64,000 nt of DNA from Carboxylicivirga caseinilyticus. Lineage in GTDB: Bacteria; Bacteroidota; Bacteroidia; Bacteroidales; Marinilabiliaceae. The translations under genes were made by a program, and so were the position numbers. Positions within the stretch are counted from its first letter, which is position 1. Each line of letters starts with the position of its first letter. Shown piece after piece: positions 39,101 through 48,256 of this stretch. The notes below the pieces were generated by a model that saw only the letters and a list, made by a program, of their open reading frames with translations, searched no databases and had not been told where the DNA came from. Where the stretch lies: NCBI GenBank assembly GCA_025499705.1, contig JAFMVE010000018.1:39523-103522 (forward strand). The letters are read 5' to 3'.

Positions 39101-39571
39101 CTTATCTACAAAAATTTTGATGTTAATGGAGCTCTGCTCGAACTTCTTAACACGTTCCGTCATGAAAAAATAAGATTACACAAAAACAATATCGCCATCG
39201 ATTTATGTAACCCTTCCGAACCCGAATTTATTATCAATAGTGATCCGTACCGTTTAAAACAAGTACTTTCTAATCTACTTAGCAACGCTATTAAATATAC
39301 TGAATCTGGTTCTATTGAGTTCGGCTATAATAAATACGATGACCTGCTTGAGTTCTTTGTCAAGGATACTGGCATAGGTATCGAACCTAAAAGTTTCGAG
39401 CATATATTCGAACGCTTTAATAAGGCAAATAATAATGGAGGTCAGTTATACGGCGGAACAGGACTAGGCCTTTCAATATCAAAACAAATCATCGATAATC
39501 TGGGAGGGGAAATGAGTGTTGAATCCGAGATTGGCAAAGGATCACGATTTAGTTTTACTATACCTCTTTAA
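36176..39571 (+). CDS. Beta-propeller (Reg_prop/Y_Y_Y) sensor histidine kinase
   Basis: 1131 residues. A signal peptide or anchor (to about residue 25) is followed by 12-14 propeller repeats (xxWIGTxxGL...), a Y_Y_Y domain (about 735-800) ending in LPPGNYTLKVKASNNDG, a membrane helix near 805-825, a coiled coil with repeated EEIxTQxELLEQ units, HisKA with H916 in [16 protein letters not shown], and a complete ATPase domain (N box LLSNAIKYT, G1 DTGIGI at 1064, GGTGLGLSISK). Like the kinase at 19796-23251 it has no receiver or DNA-binding domain, so it needs a separate partner that is not next to it. It presumably senses a periplasmic signal. Confidence 0.92.
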   Translation: MKYQKLFWTIIFFQMISSITVSYAEIISASTFKFNHLNNNNGLSDNTINTIFQDKDGFIWLGTSHGLNRFDGYNIITFLSYHNSSFFLSENRIKTLAQDKNDNLWIGTSKGIDILNLKTRQIEKRINTSTYPLLPSDDILFMHLDFKNQMWIGTTRGVVLYNSSKDILQPIVQENSPQYDLDKNAPIQIAEDKNGNIWLASPGGLYRYNNNNGILSLFRFEDKDKPYLNSIKTIHIHGNHLWAGTGGGQFFSIDINRQVDLNTAKVLELEPNEIIPINSISAYEDQVWIGSVGHGLFIYDLTNQKFSRYRYNIDNDESISWDVILSLFKDRNGSMWIGTYGKGVDIWHPTLRKFKTYKSSYKNSIDFESVTSITSDYLNRIWISGYGRQNNVNVIDQVNRKITHLGLIRDKHFNVFTKDLKTDGKIIWGCQMEADKQLFKIDAQNLEVIKTITLEDADLQPIELVDDSLNNKLWIGTFDGVICFDKKTESISIINNIQDYLKLPNPIKVYSIIPDGEELLWLSTDAGLIKFNHLTSEARLIKSTDDKGAYRTLDILKDKNIVWLATSNGLLSYDIETDQIKHLGDEDELLSSLSVSIEEDLIGNLWIGTNKGIIKFNPSTKKVTLFTKDDGLQSNDFSQGVKYIDPKGNLYFGGTDGFNVINPTELMSNILPPPVRITKLLIHNKEIIFDPSSDQPQKINEVIEYCDELKIKNTDYVVSFEFSALNYIQSNKNQYAYILDGFEKEWNMSENRRFITYTNLPPGNYTLKVKASNNDGVWNEKGTELKIIVQPPFYKEWWFRTLLVAFIISASLLFYFVRIKMLKNKEERLKQLVRERTFSLHEANEKLEEQKEEITTQKELLEQKNEEIITQNEILEEHRNHLEELVTTRTKELAAAKDKAEESDRLKTAFLANMSHEIRTPMNAIIGFSTLLRHSDFSDEEKVNFIDQIQTNGDSLLHLIDDIIDLAKIEAGQLKLIYKNFDVNGALLELLNTFRHEKIRLHKNNIAIDLCNPSEPEFIINSDPYRLKQVLSNLLSNAIKYTESGSIEFGYNKYDDLLEFFVKDTGIGIEPKSFEHIFERFNKANNNGGQLYGGTGLGLSISKQIIDNLGGEMSVESEIGKGSRFSFTIPL

Positions 39572-39637
39572 CTGATGAAATCATGGTTATTACCTTGCAA
39601 AATCAATAACCAAAATCCAGTTGACATTGAAAATACG

Positions 39638-39645
39638 TATATTTG
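39638..39645 (+). promoter_or_regulatory. -7 element upstream of the TamA-like gene
   Basis: TATATTTG is a full match to TAnnTTTG, 22 bases before the TTG start at 39667. No -33 box at the usual spacing. Confidence 0.4.
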
Positions 39646-39666
39646 AGTTCCTAACTATGTAACACA

Positions 39667-41487
39667 TTGATTCGAACTACGACCATTATTTTGCTTTTGC
39701 TTTCAGTTCTCTTAGCCAATTCGCAAGAAAATTTAAAGGTTAAGAAAATTAAATTCAAGGGTAATACTGCCTTTAACAATCTTAAACTTAAAGAACAGAT
39801 AAGTTTACAGGGCACTTCATATTTTGAAGAAAAAATACTCAAAAAGGACCCTTCTTTTTATTCACGAAGCCTTTACTTATCAGACATTAAACGATTAAAA
39901 ACCTTTTATCAGCAAGAAGGCTATTTAGATATTCATTTTCTGGACCCAACCATCAGAATCACAAAAAAAAACAAAGTCATTTTAACCTTCAACATTGAAG
40001 AAGATGAGCCCATTAAAGTTGAATCCGTAGATTATCTAATTGATTCAACAAAAAAGATTTCCAATGAATTACCCCGAAAAGGATTAAGGAATATAAGACT
40101 TCAGTCAGATTTACGGGCTGATAATATTTTTCGTGATGAGTGGTGTATACACGACCAACAGTTAATCGTCAACCAATTCAATAATATTGGTTATGCTTTT
40201 GCTGATGCTGACTTCCAATTGATGGTTGATACCGTAAAATCAACAACTAAAGTTTTGTGGGAAGTTGAGAAAGGAAACCTGACTCATTTTGGTAAAATAC
40301 AGATCATAGGCAACAATCGTATCAAAGAAAAGAACATACGAAAACAACTAACTTTTAGTGAAGGTGATGTATGGTCAAAAGCAGATATTGACCTCACACA
40401 GAAACGAATTTTCAATCTGGGCATGTTCAGGGTTAGTTCAGTTAAAACCGCTCCTACAGAACAACAACAAGACACTATACCTATTGAAATAATTCTGAAA
40501 GAGGCTCCCAAATGGACCACCCGGTTTGGTGCAGGTTATGGCCGGGAAGATAAATTCAGAGTATTTGGTGAAGTGCAATATCTAGGCTTTTTAACCAATT
40601 TAGGCAGAATAAACCTAAGTGCTAAACATTCTGCACTGGAGCCCTATAATTTTGACCTGAAATTTACACAACCAGCAGTATTATTTCCAATCAACTCAAT
40701 AATTGTTAATCCATATATTCAGGAACAAAAGGAACCCGGATACAGCGTTAAAAAAAATGGTTTCAATTTTACATTCCTGCAAAACTTATCGGATAATTTC
40801 AATTCCAATATCAATTTCTTTTTCGAAGATGTAACAAACGACACGACTAATTTCTATTTATCTGGCATAGATGAATTACCTGAATCTGTTTATTTAAAAT
40901 CAGGTATTTCAATCGGTTTTACTTATTTCAATGGCGAACCCAAATTAAATCCTATCAGCGGTCATTCCCTCTCACTAAACATTAAAACCAACGGTTTATA
41001 CATCACTCATGATATGCCATTCTACAAAAGCATTCTTGAATACAAAAGGTATTGGGGATTGAACTATGGGTTGACACTTGCGTTTAAGAGCAAGATAGGT
41101 ATGGCTAAAGGAACTGATGGTTTAAATTTTATTCCTTCCGAGGAAAGATTCTATGCAGGTGGAGCACACTCTGTCAGAGGATGGTCTAGATCAAACCTGG
41201 GCCCCAAAGACGAGTCTGGCAATCCAATCGGCGGTAAGAGCTTACTCGAAGGAAGCTTTGAAGCCAGATATAATATCGCCCCAAAATTAATAGTAGCAAC
41301 ATTTATTGATCTGGGTAATGTTTGGGAACCATCATTCAAATACCAACTGAATGATTTACGTTATGCCTCAGGATTAGGCATCAGATATGATACCCCAATT
41401 GGTCCGGCTGGTATTGATTTTGCCCGACCAATCTTTGATTCAGAAAAACAGTGGCAAATACACTTTAATATCGGCCACCCATTTTAA
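39667..41487 (+). CDS. Omp85-family outer membrane protein (TamA/BamA-like)
   Basis: 606 residues. No ATG lies near the start; the TTG at 39667 begins a good signal peptide (MIRTTTIILLLLSVLLANSQ). Three POTRA-like repeats follow (about 22-85, 90-170 and 195-270, e.g. KIQIIGNNRIKEKNIRKQL). The C-terminal half is a 16-strand-type barrel with AGGAHSVRGW (the VRGF-like lid-lock motif) and a terminal phenylalanine. It is shorter than BamA and sits directly before a TamB-like gene, so TamA is the likelier role: assembling outer-membrane proteins or moving lipid together with TamB. Confidence 0.88.
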   Translation: MIRTTTIILLLLSVLLANSQENLKVKKIKFKGNTAFNNLKLKEQISLQGTSYFEEKILKKDPSFYSRSLYLSDIKRLKTFYQQEGYLDIHFLDPTIRITKKNKVILTFNIEEDEPIKVESVDYLIDSTKKISNELPRKGLRNIRLQSDLRADNIFRDEWCIHDQQLIVNQFNNIGYAFADADFQLMVDTVKSTTKVLWEVEKGNLTHFGKIQIIGNNRIKEKNIRKQLTFSEGDVWSKADIDLTQKRIFNLGMFRVSSVKTAPTEQQQDTIPIEIILKEAPKWTTRFGAGYGREDKFRVFGEVQYLGFLTNLGRINLSAKHSALEPYNFDLKFTQPAVLFPINSIIVNPYIQEQKEPGYSVKKNGFNFTFLQNLSDNFNSNINFFFEDVTNDTTNFYLSGIDELPESVYLKSGISIGFTYFNGEPKLNPISGHSLSLNIKTNGLYITHDMPFYKSILEYKRYWGLNYGLTLAFKSKIGMAKGTDGLNFIPSEERFYAGGAHSVRGWSRSNLGPKDESGNPIGGKSLLEGSFEARYNIAPKLIVATFIDLGNVWEPSFKYQLNDLRYASGLGIRYDTPIGPAGIDFARPIFDSEKQWQIHFNIGHPF

Positions 41488-41490
41488 TAT

Positions 41491-44400
41491 ATGATAAAAA
41501 AAAGCATCAAATATCTGTCGTATCTGATTGCAACATTTTTTGTTGTTCTAATCCTATTGATGCTTTTCACTCAAACATTATGGTTTGATAGGATAGTTAA
41601 AAAACAAGTTGTAAATGTTATTAACAAAGAGCTTAATGCAATTATATCTGTTGATGGTTTCAATAGCAACTACTACAGTTATTTGGATTTAACAGGAGTT
41701 AAGCTTCGGCAAAAAACAGATAGTAGCATAATTACTCAGGTTGAATCAATTCAACTTCAATTTAACATTTGGTCATTATTAGAGCAAAAAATTGAGATTT
41801 CGTCTTTTATCATCAATAACCTTGATGGATCGTTTTATCAGGATGAGAAAGGCAGATGGGAAATTGCAGATATTATACCCACATCTGGAGATACAACTAC
41901 TTCTTCAGCTCCTTTTTCGTATGCCATACAAATTGATACCATTCGGCTAAACAACTGGAACATTGCCTCAAACTCAACAATAGAACTATTGCCCGACAGC
42001 ATTCAAAACCTGAACCTCTTTGCTTCGTTTTATTATAAACAGGAGCTTATGGATTTTAAGCTGCATAACCTTGAATTAGTTTCGATAAAACCTGATCTTA
42101 CCATTCGAAAAATAAACGGCCATTTTAAGCAAGACGGCTCTTTAATAAGCATCGACAGCCTAAACGTTGAAACATCCCGTTCGTTATTTGAAGCTTCAGG
42201 CAAGTATCAATCCATTGATAAAAGTACTGCTCAACTTAAAGCTGATCCGATCAGTAAGGATGAAATTAAAATATTTATTCCATCAGTTCAATTGCCAGTA
42301 TCCCCTAAAGTTAAATTAGAATATCTGACACGGAATGACACTAGTTTTTTCAATGTTGGCATAACTGTAAATGAGGAAGAGGTTCATTTGAAAGCACAAA
42401 TTTTAAGGCTTGAGGACTATTCAAACAATAAAGTAAAGCAGATCCCATTTAACGCAGAGCTTGCATTCGTTGATGTCCATCCTGAAAATTGGTGGTTGAT
42501 GAATAATACCAATAGTACATTACAAGGAAATATTAACATTAAGGGTAATCATCTTTTAGACTATACAACCTGGGAAAATATTAAAGGCGATTTAACCGGT
42601 TCGACTTATTTAGATCATCATTTTAAAATTTTTAAGTTTAATGCTCAGCAAAATAATTTCAATGTCAGTTCAAGCTTGATTGCACAATCTTACTTGGGGA
42701 GGGCAGAAGGAAATGTTGAGTTACGAAACTATACTTCAAATCCAACTTACAAAGCAAGTTTAAAGATTGACAGTTTACTTTTAAGTAAAATAATATCAGA
42801 TGATGCTGGTATGGCAAATGGCAAAATTTTAGTTATTGGGAAAGGCCTAAGTACTGATAGTATTGACGCAACTAGTACAATTAATATTTCGCAAAGCAAC
42901 ATTTATGGCGTCCCAGTCGACTCGGCCTATATTAAAGCCAATCTAAAAGATAACCTTCTCAATATATCAGAAAGCAGAATCCTCTTACCAGGTGGAAAAG
43001 TTGATGCTTCCGGTAACTTTCAGTTATTATCAAAAGAACTAAATGGTAATGCTGATTTTGTGGTTGATTCACTTACCTTCCTGCAGTACTTTCTAGCACC
43101 TGAATTCAATTTTACACAGGCTACAGGACAATTGTCCTTCAATGGCTCAATTGATTCTCTAAATACTACAGGCCATCTAACAGTATCTGAATTCAATGGC
43201 TATTCTTTATCAAGTAATAAAATGAATGCCCGGTTAAATGTTAACTATATCGAGAATCTTATACAGGCTAAAACATCTTTCCAGATTCAAGCCTTGCAAA
43301 ACAATGATATATTGGCTGACACCATTTACGGCGAAGCTAATTATAAACAAGACACCTTATTTGCTGAAGTATTTGCTAAAAAAGACAGTATCAACACTAA
43401 ATTAAAAACACATATTCATCTGGCCGATACATTAGGCATCAATATTGACAATTTACGATTCAATACTCCACGAATCCGTTATTATACAACCGACACCATA
43501 AATTTAGTTGAATTTTACAATAATGAGTTCACCATTAAAGATTTGGCATTAAAAGATGAATTATCACCCCAATTTTCCTTGAGAGCAAAAGGAACATTTG
43601 GAGCCAACCGAACACAGGATCTTGATTTTGTTGTAGATAACTTCGATTTAAATTCATTAACCCGGCTAAATATACTGGATGATTATATTGATGGATTATT
43701 TTCAATCAATATGAGATTAACAGGACAGCCTCAGTCTCCTGAATTAAAATCAACATTCAACGTAAAAAACGGCCAATACGATCAAATTCAACTGCCCTTT
43801 TTTGAAGGTAACTTAACTCTTAAGAATGATACGTTAAAAAGTAGTTTTATCAATCCGGAGAATAAAAAAGAATTCAACCTTAGTTTAACAACACCATTTG
43901 AAACACGTTTTGATACAACAGGTTTCATTTTTAATATGAGTGATTATTTCGAGGCAACCTTGCGTCTTGACTCCTTCGATATTGCTGCTCCAACCGCGAA
44001 AATTGCACAACTAGAAGTTGAAGGGTTACTTGATGCCAATATCAGGGCGAAAGGAGAGTTTTCAAAACCGCTTCTTTATGGCAATTTTAATCTTCAAAAT
44101 GGAAAGTATAGTCACCCTGGTTATGGAATTGACATGAGTAATGCACAAATAGCCTTAAATTTCGACAGTAATAAAGTGGCCATTGATACCTTCATCATAA
44201 AACGCGACAAAGGCTATTTAACCATGACTGGTGCTGCTGTTTTTGATAGTAGTTTAGTAAGCGGTTCAATCCATAGCTCAACACTGGAAGCGAATGCCAA
44301 TAACTTTTATGTGATCAAACACCACGATTATTCTGCATTGATTGATGCTAAGACCTTTTTTACAAATTCTGAATCAGAAAGCCGTTTTGGAGGTAAGATT

Positions 44401-45333
44401 AAAGTTCTTAGGTCTGAATTTTACCTTCCTGCCTTCATGGATTCTGACAATGAGACTAAAGAACAGAATGTACCTCTACTGGTTCAGGCTACTGCAGCCT
44501 CAGATACTATATCTGGTTCACAACAGCATATTAGTCTTCGAAAAAAGAAAGAAGAAACATCTCCATTCATTACCAATTTACAAGGTCGGCTTGAACTGGA
44601 AATACCTCGTAATACCTGGTTGAGAAGTGAAGATATGGGCATTGAGATCTGGGGCGATCTGGAGATAGAAAAGAGTAATCCGTATTTTGAGTTATATGGT
44701 GAATTAGGTATTAACCGTGGACATTATATTCTATATGGTAAAAAACTGGTGATTAACGAAGGTACTTTAACTTTTCAGGGAGGTAAGGAGATAGATCCTA
44801 TTCTGAATTTTAATGCCAGTTATACTTATCGAGGACCAGACAAAGAAAAACGAACCCTGGAACTTTCTGTCAGTGAAAAATTATCTGAACCTGCTATCTC
44901 ATTTAAGCTGGATGATTCTTCCATTACAGAAGGAGATGCCATTAGTATCCTCATATTTGGAAAGACGATGGATGAACTATCCTACTCAGGACAGAATGGA
45001 ATTAGTGGAGCAATCGGAACCAATATGTTGACAAAAGCCCTTACATCGCAATTAAGTAAAACTTTAGGTACTCAATTCAACCTCGACATGATTGAGGTGA
45101 CTGCGGCAGAAAACTGGCAAAGCGCAGCTTTTGTGGTTGGTAAATATGTTACGAATGATCTTTTTGTTATCTATCAACGTGGCTTTGGCGAAACCGATGG
45201 AGATGAAATAACACCAGAGATTATCACACTGGAATATGAGTTAAGTAAAAATTTATTCATGAGATTACAAAGCGGGAGTTCCAAAGAATCAGGTTTTGAT
45301 GTAATTTTGAAGTTCGAATCCAAAAAAGATTAG
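41491..45333 (+). CDS. TamB-like translocation/assembly protein (DUF490 C-terminus)
   Basis: 1280 residues. One N-terminal membrane anchor (about residues 8-30), then a very long repetitive beta-strand region as in TamB/AsmA-like bridge proteins, and the DUF490 domain at the end (from about 1000), including NTWLRSEDMGIEIWGDL, ELYGELGINRGHYILYGKK and ITEGDAISILIFGKTMDEL. It spans the periplasm from inner membrane to the Omp85 partner. It begins three bases after the TamA-like gene, so the two are co-transcribed. The first part could transport lipid along its groove, as recently proposed for the family. Confidence 0.9.
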   Translation: MIKKSIKYLSYLIATFFVVLILLMLFTQTLWFDRIVKKQVVNVINKELNAIISVDGFNSNYYSYLDLTGVKLRQKTDSSIITQVESIQLQFNIWSLLEQKIEISSFIINNLDGSFYQDEKGRWEIADIIPTSGDTTTSSAPFSYAIQIDTIRLNNWNIASNSTIELLPDSIQNLNLFASFYYKQELMDFKLHNLELVSIKPDLTIRKINGHFKQDGSLISIDSLNVETSRSLFEASGKYQSIDKSTAQLKADPISKDEIKIFIPSVQLPVSPKVKLEYLTRNDTSFFNVGITVNEEEVHLKAQILRLEDYSNNKVKQIPFNAELAFVDVHPENWWLMNNTNSTLQGNINIKGNHLLDYTTWENIKGDLTGSTYLDHHFKIFKFNAQQNNFNVSSSLIAQSYLGRAEGNVELRNYTSNPTYKASLKIDSLLLSKIISDDAGMANGKILVIGKGLSTDSIDATSTINISQSNIYGVPVDSAYIKANLKDNLLNISESRILLPGGKVDASGNFQLLSKELNGNADFVVDSLTFLQYFLAPEFNFTQATGQLSFNGSIDSLNTTGHLTVSEFNGYSLSSNKMNARLNVNYIENLIQAKTSFQIQALQNNDILADTIYGEANYKQDTLFAEVFAKKDSINTKLKTHIHLADTLGINIDNLRFNTPRIRYYTTDTINLVEFYNNEFTIKDLALKDELSPQFSLRAKGTFGANRTQDLDFVVDNFDLNSLTRLNILDDYIDGLFSINMRLTGQPQSPELKSTFNVKNGQYDQIQLPFFEGNLTLKNDTLKSSFINPENKKEFNLSLTTPFETRFDTTGFIFNMSDYFEATLRLDSFDIAAPTAKIAQLEVEGLLDANIRAKGEFSKPLLYGNFNLQNGKYSHPGYGIDMSNAQIALNFDSNKVAIDTFIIKRDKGYLTMTGAAVFDSSLVSGSIHSSTLEANANNFYVIKHHDYSALIDAKTFFTNSESESRFGGKIKVLRSEFYLPAFMDSDNETKEQNVPLLVQATAASDTISGSQQHISLRKKKEETSPFITNLQGRLELEIPRNTWLRSEDMGIEIWGDLEIEKSNPYFELYGELGINRGHYILYGKKLVINEGTLTFQGGKEIDPILNFNASYTYRGPDKEKRTLELSVSEKLSEPAISFKLDDSSITEGDAISILIFGKTMDELSYSGQNGISGAIGTNMLTKALTSQLSKTLGTQFNLDMIEVTAAENWQSAAFVVGKYVTNDLFVIYQRGFGETDGDEITPEIITLEYELSKNLFMRLQSGSSKESGFDVILKFESKKD

Positions 45334-47544
45334 GTGATGATAAATACGCGCGAATTAAAATCGAAGCATAATGCTATTTGTAAGAAACTAGCTTCAAAAC
45401 GTATCAAAGATAGCCTCGATATGATTGAAGACCTGGTGAAAGATGCTCACGACGGCGATCTTATCGACACTCATTATAATCTTGAATTCACCTATAAAAA
45501 CATGCTTCGCTATACTGTGGAAGGCATAACCGACCCTGAACGACAAAAGATCTACAATCATTTGGTGAGGGATGTCTACAGATTAGCTGACAATGCCTAT
45601 AACAAACTGATGTTGAAATATTCCAACGACATCATTTTTGAGCTTCGTCGCGAAAACGCATCCATCCAACTCAGTGTTTTATTGGATGAGTATGCTCAAC
45701 TTTGGAATGGCATTGAACTTCAAAAAATTGTGAATCCCGAAGCCGAAAATGCTCAGGAAATACAAAATATTAGTGTAAGAATCTTTCAATATTTATGGAG
45801 TGCTTCCACCTTATCAGAAGGTGACCTTGATAAGTTAAAGAGCCTTTTTAATAACTCATCCTATCCATGGTATTTGAAAGCGCAATTGGTGGGAGCTCTT
45901 AATCTGGCTCTTCTTCATTCTTTCATCCCAGAGTATTTGGATTTATTAATGGATTTAGCTCTTAATGAAAATGATAGTATAAGCTCTCGTGCTGTCACAA
46001 CATTAATTTTATCGTTTCTGAAATATGATGCCCGTTTACCTCTAAACCCTAAAATTCATTCACGCTTTACATTACTGGCAGAAGAAAATAAATGGATTAC
46101 ACTGATTGAAAGCATCATCATTCAATTAATCAGAACAAAAGAAACACAACGAATCTCACAGAAGCTTCATGATGAAATACTTCCTGAGGTAGTAAAAATG
46201 CAACCCAAGTTTAAAAACAAACTTGATCTGGAGAATATGCTAAGTGAGAATCTAACAGATGATAAGAATCCGGAATGGGAAGATTTTTTCAAAGACTCAC
46301 CCAGTCTGATCTCCAAGATGGAAGAGCTTACTCAATGGCAGATGGAAGGTGCTGATGTATTTCTGTCTACCTTTAAACACCTGAAGCACTTCTCGTTCTT
46401 CAATTCTTTTGCTAACTGGCTTTTACCATTTTATCCTTCTCACCCCGAGATAAAAAAGGCATTGGATTCCGAGAGCGATCTTTTTAAAAGTTCATCATTA
46501 CTTGATAATCTGGCTGAGTCGAGGTTTCTATGCAACTCTGATAAATATTCTTTAATGCTCAGTATTCCTCATATGCCTTCGATGCAAAAGGATTTAATGG
46601 GTCAGATGTTTTCGGCTGAGATGGAACAAATGGCAGAAATCAACAAAGACGAAAAAGCATTAAAGGCTAACCAGGGAAAGCTGATTGCTTCGAACCAGTT
46701 TATACAGGATTTATATCGACTGATCAAAGTTCATCCACAACGCCATCAACTCGACGACATCTTTACTCAGCCGATGGATTTTCATAATAAGTGGTTCTTT
46801 AAAAAACTTGTAACTGAGGATTCTTCATTACGAGAATTGGCTGAATATTATTTTAAAAAGGAATACTATGATGAGGCGATAGATATCTTTAACCAGATCT
46901 ACGAAAAGGATCAAACAGCTGTTGATATCATTCAAAAAATTGCCTTTGGTTATCAAAAACTTAATCAGTTTGAGAAAGCTCTTGCTAAATATTTACAAGC
47001 CGATTTAATTGGTGCTGAAAGTGTATGGAATAAAAAGAAGATTGCTCTTTGTTACCGCCATTTAAAGAACCCCGAAAAAGCATTACAATATTATAAAGAG
47101 GCAGAAAATATCGATCCTGAAAACCTTTCAACACAAGCCTCTATCGGACACTGCTACCTGGAACTGGAACAATTTGAAGAAGCTTTAAAATATTATTTTA
47201 AAGTAGAATACCTTGATCCGGGAAATCATAAAGTAGGAAGAGCAATCGGATGGTGTTCGTTTGTTTTGGGTAAATTCGATCAGGCAGAAAAGTATTACAA
47301 CAAGATTCTGGTTGCAGAAACCAATAAACAGGATTTAATAAATCTGGGACATACACTTTGGTGTAAAAAATTACGTAAAGAGGCCTTGGCCAGCTATCAG
47401 AAAAGTATAAAACTACCCAACCATTCGTTTAATGAATTTTTGGAAACATTTCAGGAAGACATTCCTCATTTATTAACTCATGGAATTGAAAAACCAGACA
47501 TCCCGTTAATGTTGGATCAAATTCGCTACTCACTGGAAGAATAG
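45334..47544 (+). CDS. Large TPR-repeat protein of unknown role
   Basis: 736 residues, no signal peptide, mostly helical. TPR repeats are clear in the last third (about 500-680), such as ALAKYLQADLIGAESVWNKK and ALQYYKEAENIDPENLSTQA. The first 480 residues are helical with no known fold. It starts right after the TamB stop (GTG at 45334 or ATG at 45337), so it is probably translated with it. Whether it works with TamA/TamB or is merely carried in the operon is unknown. The absence of a signal peptide places it in the cytosol. Confidence 0.85.
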   Translation: MMINTRELKSKHNAICKKLASKRIKDSLDMIEDLVKDAHDGDLIDTHYNLEFTYKNMLRYTVEGITDPERQKIYNHLVRDVYRLADNAYNKLMLKYSNDIIFELRRENASIQLSVLLDEYAQLWNGIELQKIVNPEAENAQEIQNISVRIFQYLWSASTLSEGDLDKLKSLFNNSSYPWYLKAQLVGALNLALLHSFIPEYLDLLMDLALNENDSISSRAVTTLILSFLKYDARLPLNPKIHSRFTLLAEENKWITLIESIIIQLIRTKETQRISQKLHDEILPEVVKMQPKFKNKLDLENMLSENLTDDKNPEWEDFFKDSPSLISKMEELTQWQMEGADVFLSTFKHLKHFSFFNSFANWLLPFYPSHPEIKKALDSESDLFKSSSLLDNLAESRFLCNSDKYSLMLSIPHMPSMQKDLMGQMFSAEMEQMAEINKDEKALKANQGKLIASNQFIQDLYRLIKVHPQRHQLDDIFTQPMDFHNKWFFKKLVTEDSSLRELAEYYFKKEYYDEAIDIFNQIYEKDQTAVDIIQKIAFGYQKLNQFEKALAKYLQADLIGAESVWNKKKIALCYRHLKNPEKALQYYKEAENIDPENLSTQASIGHCYLELEQFEEALKYYFKVEYLDPGNHKVGRAIGWCSFVLGKFDQAEKYYNKILVAETNKQDLINLGHTLWCKKLRKEALASYQKSIKLPNHSFNEFLETFQEDIPHLLTHGIEKPDIPLMLDQIRYSLEE

Positions 47545-47545
47545 A

Positions 47546-47935
47546 ATGGCAAAGAAGAAAATATCACACGAATTATATAGTTACGGCATTTATAATCGCT
47601 GGGAGCGTCAGTCAAAAGACCTGCCTAAACTTTTAGAAATAACCGATCGCATTCCTATCAAAGATGATATTGAATTTGGTTATGTACTTAAAATCAAAGG
47701 AGCTAAAGGTAAAAAGTTAGTATTTAAAATTGAACATCCACCCTTTAAAAATGATAAAGGTGAAATTGAACCACCTTTTGAGGGTGAATATTATGTCAAT
47801 TCTAATACGTATGAATTTTTTCTTGGAGATACTGTGTGGGAGCCGTACGAAGACAAAGCTGGCGAATGGAAGCTCTACACATGGTTGGATGGCAAACTGA
47901 TAGCGGAGAAGAAATTATTTCTTTTCCTGTACTAG
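47546..47935 (+). CDS. Small DUF3859-like protein
   Basis: 129 residues, no signal peptide. It begins MAKKKISHELYSYGIYNRWE, a beta-rich domain resembling DUF3859 (recalled similarity); blocks include IKIKDDIEFGYVLKIKGAKG-like strands and PPFEGEYYVNSNTYEFFLGD. It starts one base after the TPR gene and overlaps by four bases the stop of the small convergent gene at 47932-48084. Function unknown. It may be a cytosolic partner of the TPR protein. Confidence 0.72.
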   Translation: MAKKKISHELYSYGIYNRWERQSKDLPKLLEITDRIPIKDDIEFGYVLKIKGAKGKKLVFKIEHPPFKNDKGEIEPPFEGEYYVNSNTYEFFLGDTVWEPYEDKAGEWKLYTWLDGKLIAEKKLFLFLY

Positions 47936-48084
47936 TTCATTAGCACCATTATTAAAAACATAACGAAGCCTAATAATGCGGCGATCAAAACTACTTCAAT
48001 GATCGAATAGATGAAGATCTTCCGCTTCAATTTCAATGTTAAATCACTTTCCTTTTTCATTCTTTTCGATTCTTTCTTGGTCAT
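47932..48084 (-). CDS. 50-residue single-helix membrane protein
   Basis: A complete small frame from ATG 48084 to TAG 47932. The product has a basic N-terminal half (MTKKESKRMKKESDLTLKLK) and one long hydrophobic helix (about 22-48, IFIYSIIEVVLIAALLGFVM), ending Leu-Met-Asn. A full -7 box (TATGTTTG, 48102-48095) lies just upstream. The stop overlaps the stop of the plus-strand gene by four bases (CTAG). The charge pattern, the hydrophobic helix and the filling of an otherwise gene-free gap support it; the family is unknown, and conservation is untested. Confidence 0.6.
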   Translation of the reverse strand: MTKKESKRMKKESDLTLKLKRKIFIYSIIEVVLIAALLGFVMFLIMVLMN

Positions 48085-48205
48085 AAATTAATTACAAACA
48101 TAGTAGGCATTTTTCTATTTTGCACGCCCTTTAACAGTAATTAACGTTAGATTGACATTTTTTAACCGCCTTGAGTTTCAATTTGTTTTTACAAAATTTT
48201 TATAC

Positions 48206-48233
48206 TAAAAAGGTTCCACTACTGTGAAACCTT
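48206..48233 (-). terminator. Terminator of ychF
   Basis: On the minus strand AAGGTTTCAC, loop AGTA, GTGGAACCTT, then TTTAG: 10-bp stem with one G-U pair, 25 bases after the stop at 48257. Confidence 0.8.
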
Positions 48234-48256
48234 CTAAATATATATGATTTTCAATA

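Noticed and set aside
39621..39626. TTGACA as a sigma-70 -35 box upstream of TamA
   Set aside because: Bacteroidota promoters do not use it, and the spacing to the nearby TATATTTG box (11 bases from the end of TTGACA) is wrong for either promoter type.
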